Position numbers and translations under genes: made by a program. The notes under the pieces were generated by a model. It made no database searches, was not told where the DNA came from, and saw only the letters and a list, made by a program, of their open reading frames with translations. A stretch of 64,000 nucleotides of DNA from Ophthalmolycus amberensis (taxonomy: Eukaryota; Chordata; Actinopteri; Perciformes; Zoarcidae), in NCBI GenBank assembly GCA_024529925.1, contig JAFEUB010000725.1, positions 1,443,001 through 1,507,000 of the forward strand. Reading direction: 5' to 3'. This document shows positions 51,500 through 63,171 of the stretch, piece after piece (the stretch's first letter is position 1; every line of letters starts with the position of its first letter).

Positions 51500-53742
51500 G
51501 TGTTGGTAGCGCATTGTTTTGTTGTTTTCGTCGTTAATTCAGTTTTATGCTGCAATACCCGGAGCTCTTTCACCAGAGATGAGCTCATGAACATCAGGGG
51601 TACAACTCCAGCGGACTTCGTCCCAACTTTTCTGCTAACTTCTGTGGAATTACTGGACATTCTAGTCAAAGGTGCGCTTACCTTAGCCCATGCAGTGAGA
51701 CTACGCAGGAGAGGGAAACGGGCCGGCGCGCTCGTGGATTTCGCACACCGCTGCCGGGCATATTTCTCTCAAATGTCCGCTCACTGTGCAACAAACTGGA
51801 CGAACTTCAGCTACTGGTGGGGAAAGACAGAGACTTTTCTTCATCTTCCGTTTTGTGCTTCACTGAGACCTGGCTCTGTGGATTGATACCGGACTCCGCG
51901 TTCCAGCTGGCTGGCTTCCAGTTGTTCAGAGCGGATCGCGACACGGAGCTCTCCGGCAAATCGAAGGGTGGAGGAATCTGTTTCTACTCCAACAGTGGCT
52001 GGTGCAACGATGTGTCAGTGATTCTCCAGCACTGTTCTCCTGATCTGGAATATTTTATCATTAACTGCAAACCCTTCTACTCCCCCCATGAGTTTGCTTC
52101 ATTCATACTGGTCGGTGTTTACATTCGGCCGCAGAGCAACGTGCAGGAAGCTCAGCACGCGCTCGCCGACCAGATACTGTGTGTGGAGCGGACTTACCCG
52201 GACTCCCCAGTTATTGTCCTTGGTGACTTTAACAAAGGAAACCTCAGCCATGAACTCCCCAAATGCAGACAGTTTATTAAATGCCCTACCAGAGAGGAGA
52301 ACATTCTGGACCACTGTTACACCACAATCAGCAGGGCCTATCACGCCGTCCCTCATGGTGCACTGGGTCTCTCTGACCACGTTATGGTCCATCTGATTCC
52401 TGCATACAGGCACAAACTCAAGCTCTGTAAACCTGTGGTGAGGAAATTCAAGAAGTGGACCAGTGAGGCTATGGAGGATCTTCGGGCGTGCTTCGACTGC
52501 ACAGACTGGGATGTATTCAGGACTGCTACCAACACTCTGGATGAGTACACAGAGGCTGTGACTTCATACATCAGCTTCTGTGAGGACAGCTGTGTTCCAT
52601 CAAGCACCAGGGTGAGTTACAACAACAACAAACCCTGGTTTACAGCAGAACTCAGACAGCTAAGACTGCAAAATGATCAGACATTTAGGAGTGGGGACAA
52701 GGACTTGTATAAAGAGTCAAAGTACAGGTTTAGTAAGGCGGTGAGAGATGTTAAACGACTGTACTCTGAGAAACTGCAACACCAGCGCTCAGCAAATGAC
52801 TCTGCTTCTGTCTGGAGAGGTCTCAGACAGATCACCAGCTACAAGCCAAAAAACCCCACTCCATGAACGACCTCCGCCTGGCAGACGAGCTGAACGAGTT
52901 ATATTGTCACTTTGATGGACAATGGGACAGTCCTGACTCCATCCCCCACAGCTCCACTAACCAGCCCCAGACCACCAGGTCCCCCTCCCCCATCCCAGCA
53001 GGGGCCCATGCCTCTGTATCACCCATCAGTGTCCCCCCCCCCCATCCCCCTCCCCAGTAACGACTCTCTATCCTGGAGAGAGACGTCAACAGGCTCTTTA
53101 AAAAACAGAACCCCCGCAAAGCAGTCGGCCCAGACTCTGTCTCCCCCTCCACCCTGAAGTACTGTGCTGATCAGCTGTCTCCGGTGTTTACAGACATCTT
53201 CAACACCTCCCTGGAGACATGCCACGTACCAGCCTGCTTCAAGGTCTCCACCATCATCCCCGTCCCCAAAAAACCAAGGATCACAGGACTTAACGACTAC
53301 AGGCCCGTCGCCCTGACCTCTGTGGTCATGAAGTCTTTTGAGCGCCTTGTCCTGTCTCACCTTAAAACCCTCACTGACCCACTCCTGGACCCCCTACAGT
53401 TCGCCTACAGAGCCAACAGGTCTGTAGACGACGCAGTCAACTTGGCCCTTCACTTCATCCTCCAGCATCTGGACTCCCCAGGAACCTCTCTCTGGCCAAT
53501 CACCCTCTGCTGAGAGGGTGATTGGCTGCAATCTGCCATCCCTCCAAGACTTGTTCGCTTCAAGGACCCTGAAGCGAGCAAGAAAGATTGTAGCCAACCC
53601 CTCTCACCCTGGAAAAAAACAGTTTGTGCCCCTCCCATCTGGCAGGAGGCTGAGGTCCATCAGGACCAAGACCTCACGTCACATAAACAGCTTCTTTCCA
53701 TCCGCAGTCGGGCTCATTAACAGAGCCCGGGATCCCCACTGA
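51500..53742 (+). pseudogene. broken LINE ORF: APE endonuclease plus partial reverse transcriptase
   Basis: The frame starts upstream of RDELMNIRGTTPADF (near 51571) and continues to RRGKRAGALV (near 51738). It shifts there into NVRSLCNKLDELQLLV. The longest open part, 51817-52866, holds the endonuclease. Counting from 51817, catalytic-type residues are E17 in CFTETWL, D137 and N139 in GDFN, and D187/H188 in SDH; all are present. A second frameshift occurs near 52860. The following frame has a stop at 53058-53060 after a poly-C run. It then reads through KAVGPD (about 53120) into LNDYRPVALTS and FAYRANRSVDDA (reverse transcriptase N-terminal motifs). The catalytic F/YADD box and the rest of the palm and thumb are missing. 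The C-terminal part resumes at 53518 (NLPSLQDL, LPSGRRLRSIRTK, FFPSAVGLINRA) and ends at 53742. Confidence 0.85.
53495..53526. repeat. perfect 14-bp inverted repeat at the LINE deletion junction
   Basis: GCCAATCACCCTCT (53495-53508) and its exact complement (53513-53526) are separated by GCTG. The junction between the reverse transcriptase N-terminal part and the C-terminal part falls on this hairpin. Confidence 0.9.
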
Positions 53743-54087
53743 CTCTGTCATCCCCAGGACAAATTCCCACCGGTCACTCCCCTGCATCCCTTCTATTACA
53801 CTCGACACTTTTACACTACACTTACATCTCACTTGTTTATAGTCCTGTCATCTGTTCGTTTGTGCACTTTATTTTAGATTTCACTTTATTTTATATTTCA
53901 TCTTTATTTTATATTTCATTTATTTTATATCTTACTTTATTTTATATCTCTTGCAAATTGTAATATGTTTCTACTTGCACTGATTGTAGTTGATTGTTAA
54001 ATGTTTGCACCTCCCGTCATACCAAATTCCTTGTATGTTCAACATACCATGGCAATAAACAGTTCTGATTCTGATTCTGAAAACCAT

Positions 54088-54399
54088 GCATGTACTCCAA
54101 ATGGTTCAAGAACAGCTTTCAATTTACTTTGGTTATGCCTTGGATAGGCATTTTAGGCTAATTTTACTGGAGTGGTAACAGGTTGGTCCGGTCTGACAGC
54201 TCTGCCACGGTCGAGGAAACCTCTACTACCAGCCTCCGGTTGACCCTGGAGTGGATCAGCCGTTCGGGAGTATTCCCAAACTTCCTGATGTCCAGTCCAC
54301 CCCTGGCCTTATTTCAACTGCATGGTTCAGCTTGACTCAACTCATTTTTGGTACAAGGTCATTTTCTCTATTTGTTTTCCCCTTCAGATAGTAAATAGG
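54088..54399. other. unannotated stretch
   Basis: Flank of the LINE; nothing I can support. Confidence 0.35.
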
Positions 54400-54625
54400 T
54401 GATGGACTTGCTTTTGTATGGCGCCTATCTAGTCTTCCGACCATTCAGAGCACCGGAACACTAGATGTCATTCACCCATTCACAAACATTTAAAAATAGA
54501 TGGCAGGGGCTACCATGCAAGGTGCCACCTGCCCATCAGGACTCGACTAACTCACATTCACACCCCATTCATACACCGATGGTACTGCCTTTGAGAGCCG
54601 ATTGAACCACCGATCTATACATTCC
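54400..54625 (+). repeat. dispersed teleost repeat family E, copy 1
   Basis: GATGGACTTG.TTTTGTATGGCGCC, CTAGTCTTCCGACCATTCAG, CATTCACCCATTCACA, GGCAGGGGCTACCATGCAAG and GCCACCTGCCCATCAGGACT follow the order of a common fish repeat. A second copy in the other orientation lies at 59466-59605. It is SINE-sized, but I see no tRNA-like head. Confidence 0.7.
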
Positions 54626-55011
54626 TGCTGCTTGGTTTTAATCAACAGTTTGTGGCAATAACGTGCAAAGAACCCAAGAAATGTGCCAACAAAGGAAGTG
54701 GAGAAGAAGACAGCTAGCAAGCAAACATGGATGCAAACAATACAGAATTCCAACCATTTTGACCACCAGCTTTATGGTCCAGGTATTGGCTGGTGGTGAT
54801 TCTGAAAAACATAGTGTGAGTAGTTTCGAGTAAAAATCAGCTTTTTTAGTTATTTTTCTATAGACAAGCCTCGAGCAGCAGGGACTGTGAGAGGGTCTTA
54901 ACCAAGAAACAACATCAATAACAAGTTCAATTGCAAAAGCGTTGTCACGGGTGTACTTCAGAAAATGTATGTTTGTGTATGTGTCGGCGTGTTTCTGAGA
55001 AAAGCCAGAAA

Positions 55012-55041
<30 letters not shown>
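54626..55041. other. unannotated stretch
   Basis: Nothing I can support apart from a short GA run leading into the G tract. Confidence 0.4.
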
Positions 55042-55042
<1 letters not shown>

Positions 55043-55269
55043 GGGGGGGGGGGGGCTTTGAGGGGTCAGTGTTGTTGTTGTGCTAATACGCTTTAGTTCT
55101 AATTAGCAGGCTGCCTCTAAGCCTGAAGTGTCCACTCACAATAAACACCATTTCCACATAATCAATTTCCATGAAAACAAAAATCAGCCCTGAAACTACA
55201 TGTTGACCCGAAGTCCTTTGTTGTTGTTGGTTGTTTTGGGGTTTTTTTTGGGGGGGGGGGGGGGGGGGG
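55042..55269. repeat. 14-G and 20-G homopolymer tracts
   Basis: Runs of G at 55042-55055 (after a GA repeat) and 55250-55269, the longest homopolymer G/C run in the window. Confidence 0.95.
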
Positions 55270-55435
55270 AGAACATGACATTTCAGCACAACACTAACAT
55301 CCCAAAAGACGGGTAGCCAAAAGTGATGAGTTGTATTGTATGTTGTCTCCGGGAGAGCTCGTCTTGACTTGTTTTGAAACCCCGAGAGTTGACGGACTGA
55401 CAGGGACTGCTCCGCCGAGACCCTGTCAGACACCA

Positions 55436-55459
55436 TGTGTGTGTGTGTGTGTGTGTGTG
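55436..55459. repeat. (GT)n microsatellite
   Basis: About 12 GT units. Confidence 0.95.
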
Positions 55460-55563
55460 GTGTATTTGGCTTTCTGTCCTCCTATATGTGTGCTAGCGAG
55501 GGGCCTGTGTGACACGCGGCTTGTTGTGTCTTAAATCAGAAAAAAGAAGTAAAATGACGGAAG

Positions 55564-56020
55564 ACATTACATTACAGTCATTTAGCAGACGCTTTTATGC
55601 AAAGCGACTTACAATAAGTGTATTCAACATCGGTATTCAAGAGAACTGCTCGTCGCCAGAAGTCATACAGTGCATCTAAAAGCAAAAACCAGAGCAAAAG
55701 TACAGTGCAGAAACAAATGAACATGAATACAATAACTGCTAATAAGTGCTAATACAATACAATAAGTGCTGAGTGGAAGGCTCAGGGTAGTACTTCTTGA
55801 AGAGGTGAGTTTTCAGCCTGATGAAAGATGGGCAGCGACTCCGCTGTCCTGACGTCAGTGGGGAGTTCATTCCACCACTGTGGGGCCAGGACAGAAAACA
55901 GCCGCGACCGGGTCGATCGGCCGCAGGGACCTCTGAGCCCGAGGCAGCAGAGCGAAGTGGTCGAGCGGGGGTGTAGGGCTTGACCATGGCCTGCAGATAG
56001 GAAGGAGCTGAAAGTGGGGG
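55564..56020 (+). repeat. dispersed teleost repeat (CATTTAGCAGACGCTTTTAT type)
   Basis: It starts ATTACATTACAGTCATTTAG and CAGACGCTTTTATGCAAAGC, then GACTTACAATAAGTGTATTC. It later carries GGGGAGTTCATTCCACCACT and GGGGCCAGGACAGAAAACAG. I recognise this order from a very common fish interspersed repeat. No intact coding frame. Boundaries on the right are approximate. Confidence 0.7.
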
Positions 56021-56384
56021 CTGTATGAGGCTCTTTACTTTATTGTCAGACAGCCAACAAGAACTGAAGCTGTTATCAGTGCTTTAAGTGGGAAAAAATG
56101 CCCAAAATCCAACAAAACAAAACCTGCCATAGCTAAATAATTATTTTATTATTTACACATATCAAAGCCTTCGTCTGAAAATGTAATTCTTGTGGAAATA
56201 TTTGTTCTGTAAAATCACATACTGTAAATCAAAAGAGTAGATTCAGAAAACTTAAATGTTTCATTAATTATATTTGTTCACAAATAAAAAAAAGAAAACA
56301 AACAATTCACTTATTTCACAAAAAGCAAAGATAGATATAACGGCTTCGGCTCTCTTTTATTTGTATAGCGCTGGTGTCAGGCTG
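56021..56384. other. unannotated AT-rich stretch
   Basis: Nothing I can support. Confidence 0.4.
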
Positions 56385-56580
56385 TGGTTAGCCTAGCTTA
56401 GCATAAAGACTGGAAGCAGGGAGAAACAGCGAGCCTGGATCCTTCGAAAATGCAAACAATGTGCCCACAAGAAACTGTAAAGCTCAATAATTGGCATGTA
56501 GCTTATATTATTTGTTCAATATAAGCAAAAAAGTAAAAATTGTTGACCAGTAACTGACACAGTAACTTCCTGGAGCACCG
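56385..56580 (+). repeat. dispersed teleost repeat (TTAGCATAAAGACTGGAA type)
   Basis: GTTAGCCTAGCTTAGCATAA, AGACTGGAAGCAGGGAGAAA, CAGCGAGCCTGG and later AAAGCTCAATAATTGGCA and AGTAACTTCCTGG follow the order of a fish repeat I recognise. No coding content. Confidence 0.55.
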
Positions 56581-56587
56581 ACTCTGT

Positions 56588-56888
56588 GCCTGGCAACCGC
56601 TCGAAGCGCAGGTCTGCTGAGACCCTCAGCTCATTTAAATCAAGATTGAAGACCTTTCTGTTTGCTGCTGCCTTTAATTGAACCACATTCAATTAATATA
56701 TTAATCAATTTCCTGCATTTCTGCATTTTACTACTGAATTTTATTTCTTACACTGTTTCTTTAATTGTTTTTAAATCTCCTTTTCTTTTGCCTTATGTTT
56801 TGATGCTTTTAATGGTTTTATGTGAAGCACTTTGAATTACCTTGTTGTTGAAATGTGCTATACAAATAAACTTGCCTTGCCTTGCCTA
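56588..56888 (+). mobile_element. 5'-truncated LINE, 3' end only
   Basis: A reading frame remnant RSKRRSAETLSSFKSRLKTF followed by LFAAAFN and a stop (about 56599-56682) matches the usual C-terminus of fish LINE ORF2 proteins (SSFKS.LKT.LF..AF). It is followed by a 3'UTR with AAGCACTTTGAATTACCTTG and TGTGCTATACAAATAAA and a CTTGC-type short tandem tail (56872-56886). Different tail from the LINE at 51.5 kb, so another family. Confidence 0.7.
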
Positions 56889-58526
56889 AGAAATATTACT
56901 GCAAATAACCCCCACAATACGGCGAATTGACGTCTTTACACTTCATATTTATGATGCGGTATCAATCTCACTCATCTGCTGACTCCCATGCCAGAGAGTG
57001 AATACGGCACGCTCCCCAAAATGTCCAACTTTTGCTTCAGGTTACGGCAGCATCTGCACCGTACCCTGCTACATCATCGCCATGCGTCTGTGCTGTTTGT
57101 TTGTTTTCAGACGCAGTCATGCCTCACCTGTCCTGCCTCAGTGCGTCTCCACCCACCTGTTCTCCATCACCTCGTCGGCCTGGTGAGGGGGGGGGGGGGG
57201 TTACGTGACCGTGTGTCAGCAGAACGCTTTGGTCAGGTGAGAAGAGTGATGATTGGGAGTAAGTTGAATCAGTTAGGAGCCACTGAGAGCGCCAGTCAAA
57301 CCTTTACACTTTACCTCACAACATCATTCTTTGTTCACCACGGCTGTGTTCGAAAATCTTTTCACTTTGGAAAGTTCCTCACTGAGTGAAATGACCCGGA
57401 AGTATCCAAGCGGTTTAAATTCTCTAAATGCTAAGAAAGGTGCTTCAATGCTTCCTTTCTGTACCCAGCTGTACTCATGTGGGATCCTCCCCCGGTGTAG
57501 TTCACAACTGTTCCTGCCATTGGAGATGTGAATCACATCACTTCCTGTGTGCCACCTGACTGTTTCCTGAGAACACATGTCTTTGCAAATCAGCAATGAA
57601 GAGAAGCAAAACAAACACTGTTTGTATGAATATGTTGCACTATAATTACAGAGCCACGTGTTCAATGTTGCAGAGGGAACACGTGTCCATGAGGAGGAAG
57701 GTAATGGCGAGTAGAGCCTTCTTACTGACGGTAAGACCATCTGATCTGACTGCAGGCACCTCCTCCTGTCACCTCCACACACATCTCCCCCGCTCATTTA
57801 CACTTCTAAAGAAAGCCTACCTGCCTTGAGGAGGTACTTCCTTGTGTGTGTATAAGTGCGAGTAGAGGAAGCTTTGTCTTTGCCCCCTTGAGGTTCCTTT
57901 TTACAGGCCGAGAACAGTTATCTCAATTCATTGCACAGCGTTTTATGATTCTCCCCGCACCCATTTTCATTTAAGGCGTAGAATCGATATGGGACAACAT
58001 TTTGCAGCTGATAAACTGTGACGGCCCGCTGTGTGTGTGTGTGTGTATATGTGCTCACACGCACACTTATGCTTGAATGAAGGACAGAAACCGGGTCGTC
58101 CTCTCGCAATCCTGGGTCCGCGTCTGAGGATCTTTTTTCACCGTGACAGACTCTCTCAGAGCGACGGGTGGTTTATGAAAAAAAATGAGCAGGAAATAGG
58201 GAGAGGAAGAGGAGGATGATGAGGAGGAGGAGTGAAGGGAGGTAAACAAGGACTGTCACCAAACAGCTCGAGAGCTCTTTGTCACTTTGAGGAAAGGGAG
58301 CAAACGGATCTAGCTGAGAGAGGACGGATGTGTGTGTGTGTGCGTTTGTGTCAGCATCTCTGCAATAGGTGTGTGTGTGTTTGTGTGAATGTATCTTTGT
58401 GATTGAAAAGCATGTTAGGAATTGTGGGAAGCCGTGGGAGGTTACTTGGAGTGTTGCATTATGGGAGGTAGGGTCATATAAAGTTCAATACCGAGAGAGT
58501 TGACCCAGAAGCATTGTCACAATAAC

Positions 58527-58557
<31 letters not shown>

Positions 58558-59465
58558 GGATAATGTCTGATCCAAATTGTAGCATCTTGGGGGCATAATG
58601 CCCGTGGTGCCTTAAAGCACCGTCTAAAGCCTTTAAACACACACACGCACACACACACACAAATGTACACAAACACCCGCTACACACATACAGTTGATGA
58701 GCTTATCTCGTCTGAATGTGGGCTGTTCACTTGTTTGCCAACAGCAGAGATAAAGCAGAGGAACAAAAAACACCCGCCACTGTAAATCCATTCATGTGTG
58801 AGAGAAAGTGTGTGTGTGTGTGTGTGTGCCCGAGCATATGTGTGTTACCGGGTACGGCCCAGTATCAACCGACTCGGCTCTCGTTGATTCACACAAGGGC
58901 TCCTCACTCTTCAATGCCAGCCCTTTAGCTAAATGTATACACATGAAGCTGGTGGTATTCCGCGGGCCTCTTGCGGTGCTGATTTGGCATCATCGAGCAG
59001 CTTCTCCTGATCAGCCGGTTAATGCAGATGTGTAAGACAAACTAAATCAGGACTCTTGTTCTTATACGTGTCATTTTGCCCGACTCCACAAAAAACAATT
59101 CTTATTTCGCCATTTACTAAAGCTGCAATAGACGTGTTTTTTTTTGCTTCCATTATGGAGTAAAATGTTGATTGCACAATGCAACGGCTGTAGAATAATG
59201 AGCCCATCAGTGTTGAGATTGGTTCTATAAGCCTCGCTCTAACTGTGCAATTGAGTCAGCCATGGGGTCTGATGAAGGCTCCATTTACAGCACAAAGGAA
59301 GTCAACCAATCCACCAAAACAGACGGACCTTCAGTTACCGGCTGGAGCAACTCAAACTCAGCCCACGCAAAGCAGGTTCCTCGCTAGCTGGCTTATTCTT
59401 GTCTGATATGACTTCATGACAAACAATTCTACAGCAGCGGGCGGCTGCTGCAATATGCAACAGAC
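56889..59465. other. unannotated stretch with microsatellites
   Basis: No gene supported. Contains 14 G (57187-57200), GT runs (58030-58046, 58331-58342, 58808-58826), CA runs (58526-58558 and 58637-58661), and a GA-rich segment (58195-58240). Confidence 0.45.
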
Positions 59466-59605
59466 ACAATGGGGTGTTTGATGGTTGCATGGTAGCCCCT
59501 GCTATCGGTGAATGAATAGGTGTGAATGGGTGAATGATGACATGTAGTGTTAAAGCGCTTTGAGTGGTTGGAGGACTAGAATAGCATTGTACAAGTCCAT
59601 TTACC
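59466..59605 (-). repeat. dispersed teleost repeat family E, copy 2, opposite orientation
   Basis: The minus strand reads AAATGGACTTGTACAATGCT, ATTCTAGTCCTCCAACCACT, CATTCACCCATTCACACC and AGCAGGGGCTACCATGCAA. This matches the family E copy at 54400 in the same order. Confidence 0.65.
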
Positions 59606-59639
59606 ATTCTATTCTGCCTTCATCACAGCAGTGAGGTGG

Positions 59640-60040
59640 GGTTGAAAAGTTGTCTGTTGCCACTTAAATTTATTTGGCCAACCCCCCCCCCCCCCCCCCC
59701 AGGAAGCGCCAAGCAAATTTGACATTTGTGGCCAAACCGTGTAATTATACATGTGTCATGTGATGCCATGGGGCCTGAAAGGGCTTTTTCCCAAAGACTT
59801 ACATTGGGAAAGAGGAGTCTGTAGATCAACATCACAGTACCAAAAATTTAATAGCCCTCATTTAAATCATTAGGTCGGAGTTGTTTTCTTGGCATAACGA
59901 TGTTATGTGAGCGAGCCCCGAGACCGAGCGACTGGGAGGCGGGGCCTTGCATCTAGTGCCCTTGGATGCAAAAGATCTGGTTCATTTTTTCAGTCCCCTG
60001 TTGAGCAGTTTTGGCTTCCTTTGCCAATGAGCAACTTTTA
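59640..60040. repeat. probable dispersed repeat with a 19-C tract
   Basis: A C19 run (59682-59700) is followed by AAAGACTTACATTGGGAAAG, GTACCAAAAATTTAATAGCC and TCTAGTGCCCTTGG. I associate these words with a fish interspersed repeat. No second copy is in the window, so confidence is limited. Confidence 0.35.
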
Positions 60041-61005
60041 TACGCTGTATCTCTTCATGGATTGTACACATGTCAACAAACTACCACCCTCAATGTCACA
60101 TGCTATTCTGCTTACTGCATGCACGTTAGCACCATTACTACAGTAACAACAGGCACACGGGTCAATGGAATTTATTAAATATGTAAAGAAAAAATAAAAT
60201 GATAAATATGGCCCCATGTTGCACTTTACAATAACAATTTAATTATCTTTCTACATGTTATTTGCAGCTGCTTGTGAGAAATGCACATGTTGTTTCTATC
60301 GGGCTGCAGGCTGGCAGAGAGCGAAGGACGGCAGTTCATTTAACTTCATTTCAATGTGGCAGCCAGCAGCCATACTTGAATTAAACTCTCTGCATGGAGA
60401 ATTGTCTTGTTAAAATAGGCTTTACCTTCATTAAGCGCTAACAGACAAAGCAACAACAACCACTGGTACGGAGCGTGGCGCTGCATCCACAATCACTCCT
60501 CAAAGTGAGTGTGTGTGGCTTTGGAAGATAGTTTGGCGTATCAGGTGAGAAATTCTAAATTGCATATTGCCCGGCTCTTCAAAGGTCAAGTTATGCGTAA
60601 CCACGATAATGCACACTCCATAAGTAATGGTCATGTTGCATGGTCATTATCCACAGTTTTACACCGATTGTTTTGGTGAGAGGCTGTCTCAAAATGGCAA
60701 TAAGGGACAGAAACATCCACCTGTAATTCAAATGATTGTTACGGACTGCTGTTTACTTCAGAATCTCATAATGACACACGGATCAGATGGAGCAGTGTTT
60801 TATTCAGTGTGACCAAAAAAAAGAGACACTTTGTAAAGACACAATCATTCTCCTGGAGTTTGTACTCACAACTTTAACACTGAATACAGCTTTTTTTTTT
60901 TTTTTGGTGAGGAAATCACATACGATCAATTGATAATGGATTGTAATTTGCATAAAGACGTGTTGAGATTGAAAGTATGCAAATAATAAGTAGTAGTTGC
61001 GTTAC
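60041..61005. other. unannotated stretch
   Basis: No gene supported. A 15-T run lies at about 60891-60905. Confidence 0.4.
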
Positions 61006-61140
61006 TGTGAGTTCAGACAGAATGTGACGCAAAGTCCAGTCGTGGCGCGATTGAGTTCAAAGTCGATGGAAAAAGCAGAGTAGATGCTAATTCGTTCAGG
61101 CTGCCGCAAACTGATGCGAAGACGTTGAAAGTGTGCACCG
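61006..61140. repeat. possible terminal part of a GCGTT..TTCAGAC-type MITE
   Basis: GCGTTACTGTGAGTTCAGAC, GTGACGCAAAGTCCAGTCGT and CTGCCGCAAACTGATGCGAA have the GACGC/GCGTC-rich, CACAC/CAGAC-ended style of the element at 46225, but the words differ. No second terminus was found. Confidence 0.25.
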
Positions 61141-61647
61141 GAGTTATGTGCTACATTCATGAAGACGTCCTGCCTCCTAATTAGTGCAGAGGTTCCTCCT
61201 GTATTATCTTTCTTTATCACTGAGGACTTTACGCTGATGCTCAGCGCCTCCTTTACCTCCAATGCACATCTGGCCAATCACTGCGTGATGTGGACATGCT
61301 CGTCCCACCATTTGTTTTGGAATGGTACCGTAATTGTTGGACAAAAATAACAGTTGAACTTTTGAAAATGCACTTTAATTAATGACATGTTACTTGACAG
61401 CCCTCTAGTCCTCCAGTTCCTGTCAGGAAACGTGATCATGAAGTCCATCAGAAGGACGGCTGAGCTGGCTGCTCCTCAGCTATAAACGCTTTGGTCTGTT
61501 GCTTGGTTGACTTTTGTTTTATGTTGTACATGACTTAACATTCCTTACTTATGCAAACCTCTGAGTTTCCTTTTTGAAATACTTAAGGTTATCTTTGGTT
61601 GTCTAATATTTCAACCTCTTCTCACTCCAAACGCGTCTAATTCCCAA
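61141..61647. other. unannotated stretch
   Basis: Nothing I can support. Confidence 0.4.
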
Positions 61648-61965
61648 TACAATATTCCCACTAAGATGTTTACATGGCTCATGAAAATTAATATTTCACT
61701 AATATTCCCGTTAACATTCCTACTCTGATAAACGTGGCTGACTTGCTTGGCACACACAGCCTCCCTCTTTCATTCATTCAGCCACCTTCTTGAAAAGGTC
61801 GGGGTTGTGATAGTTGTGCATATCGTAAAATGCTCCATTCAGAATAAGGTCTAATTTGTAATATTCAAATGGAATATGCTGTTTACATGATCTGTACCAA
61901 ATTTGGAATATTGTCATAATTGGAACAACAGTAGAATATTAGTGTGCTTGTAAACGTAGGCAGTT
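61648..61965 (+). repeat. dispersed repeat family C, copy 3 (uninterrupted)
   Basis: ATTCCCACTAAGATGTTTAC, CAGCCTCCCTC, TTGAAAAGGTCGGGGTTGTG, AATGCTCCATTCAGAATAAG, GGAATATGCTGTTTACATGA and TTTGGAATATTGTCATAATT line up with 8538-8993 plus 9416-9472. It serves as the empty-site reference for the insertion at 8994-9402. Confidence 0.65.
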
Positions 61966-63171
61966 ACACTTTATCAAACACTTAAATCTCAAAACCCATG
62001 TTATTTTCCCTCCCTTGATACCAGAGCCAGTTAAGCAGACACAGAACTATTGCAACAATCTTTGTGGGTTCAAACAAGGCCAGCATGGTCCTACAGGATC
62101 ACACATGTACATGCAACTGTGTGTAGCGTATGTGTGTGCGAGTGTGTCATCAGAAACAGGAGAGCTATGGTACCCAGTGCACCGCTGCTTAGTGACAACA
62201 AAAGGCCTGTCGCTGTGATTAATGACAAGGGAAGTGTCCCAGCGCGCTTCCTGTGTGCAGCGCTGAACACAGAGCCTCGTGCACTAGCAGGCAGGCGTGC
62301 GCGTCGTGTTGGTCTCTTTCTGTCTCATTCCACAAGTTAATACCTCCACTTATCTGCGACCTTGCACACGTTTACCGGCTTTTCGTCTCTCCTGCAGGGC
62401 TTGCCCGTCGAGCCTGATGTTTTTTGTTTGTTTGTTTTTTGGGGGGGGGGGGCAACGTGACAGGAAAAAAAAGACAAAGGTGACATATTCACCAAGATGC
62501 TTCAAAGACCTCAAAGGGCTCTGACTTCCTGCTGTAAAGTTGTTCTCGCGCCTGCCTCCTCGTCGGGGAGGGAAAACCTCTCTTTTGTTTGCTTGTTTTT
62601 CGAGGGGAGAGAAACAGGAGAGTTGGAGAGGGAGAGAGCCTATTGATTAAAGTTTCTGATTCTCCCATCGGGAAGTGAGCTCCATACCCAGCTGGGGTAA
62701 AATCACATCAGCCATGGGTGCTAAATTGGCGTCTCAACGCTATGGAACAAATCCATACTTGGTTGGTTGGAACAAAATGAAAATGTTTCGTTATCACTAT
62801 CACAGCGTGGGCTGTAAACTTGAAATCATACGGACTGAGAGGTCAGTCGTTCTTTGGACAATTTTGGTGATGTCATCCTGCTGGAGTGACAGCAAATCAT
62901 GCTGAGTTTTACCGTGCCTCGTGTGCTTAGTTATTTTCTCTGGTGTCACAAACGGCTCACGTACTAACATTTGACTATGAATATTGTTAGTCTAGTCTGC
63001 AACTGGACCTTATGTATCACAAATAGAAACAGCACAAAATGAGTTGCATTGTGCCGTCCATGCTGCAGATGAGAAGTTACTGTGGGAACGTTGCTTTTTC
63101 ACTCACTTATTAATAACTTAAGTACTTAAATACTTTCATTAAACAGTGGAGGAAGAAGTGTTTGGTTGCTT
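61966..63171. other. unannotated stretch
   Basis: No gene supported. A 12-G run lies at 62441-62452 and short GA-rich sequence at 62620-62638. Confidence 0.4.

Larger units (their letters stand above)
51470..54080 (+). mobile_element. non-LTR retrotransposon (LINE), CR1/L2/Jockey group, internally deleted
   Basis: Order: 5' leader with AAGATGGCGCCG (51471), an endonuclease domain, the N-terminal part of a reverse transcriptase, a large internal deletion at about 53490-53530, the C-terminal end, an AT-rich 3'UTR with repeated TTTATTTTATAT words (53870-53950), and a 3' tail of TTCTGA repeats (54063-54080). ACCAT on both sides (51465-51469 and 54083-54087) may be a short target duplication. Short tandem tails instead of poly-A are typical of the CR1/L2 group, and I recognise the CCAAATTCCTTGTATGT..CAATAAA end from fish copies. 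The reading frame is broken, so it cannot move on its own. The clade could be settled only by a tree. Confidence 0.85.
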
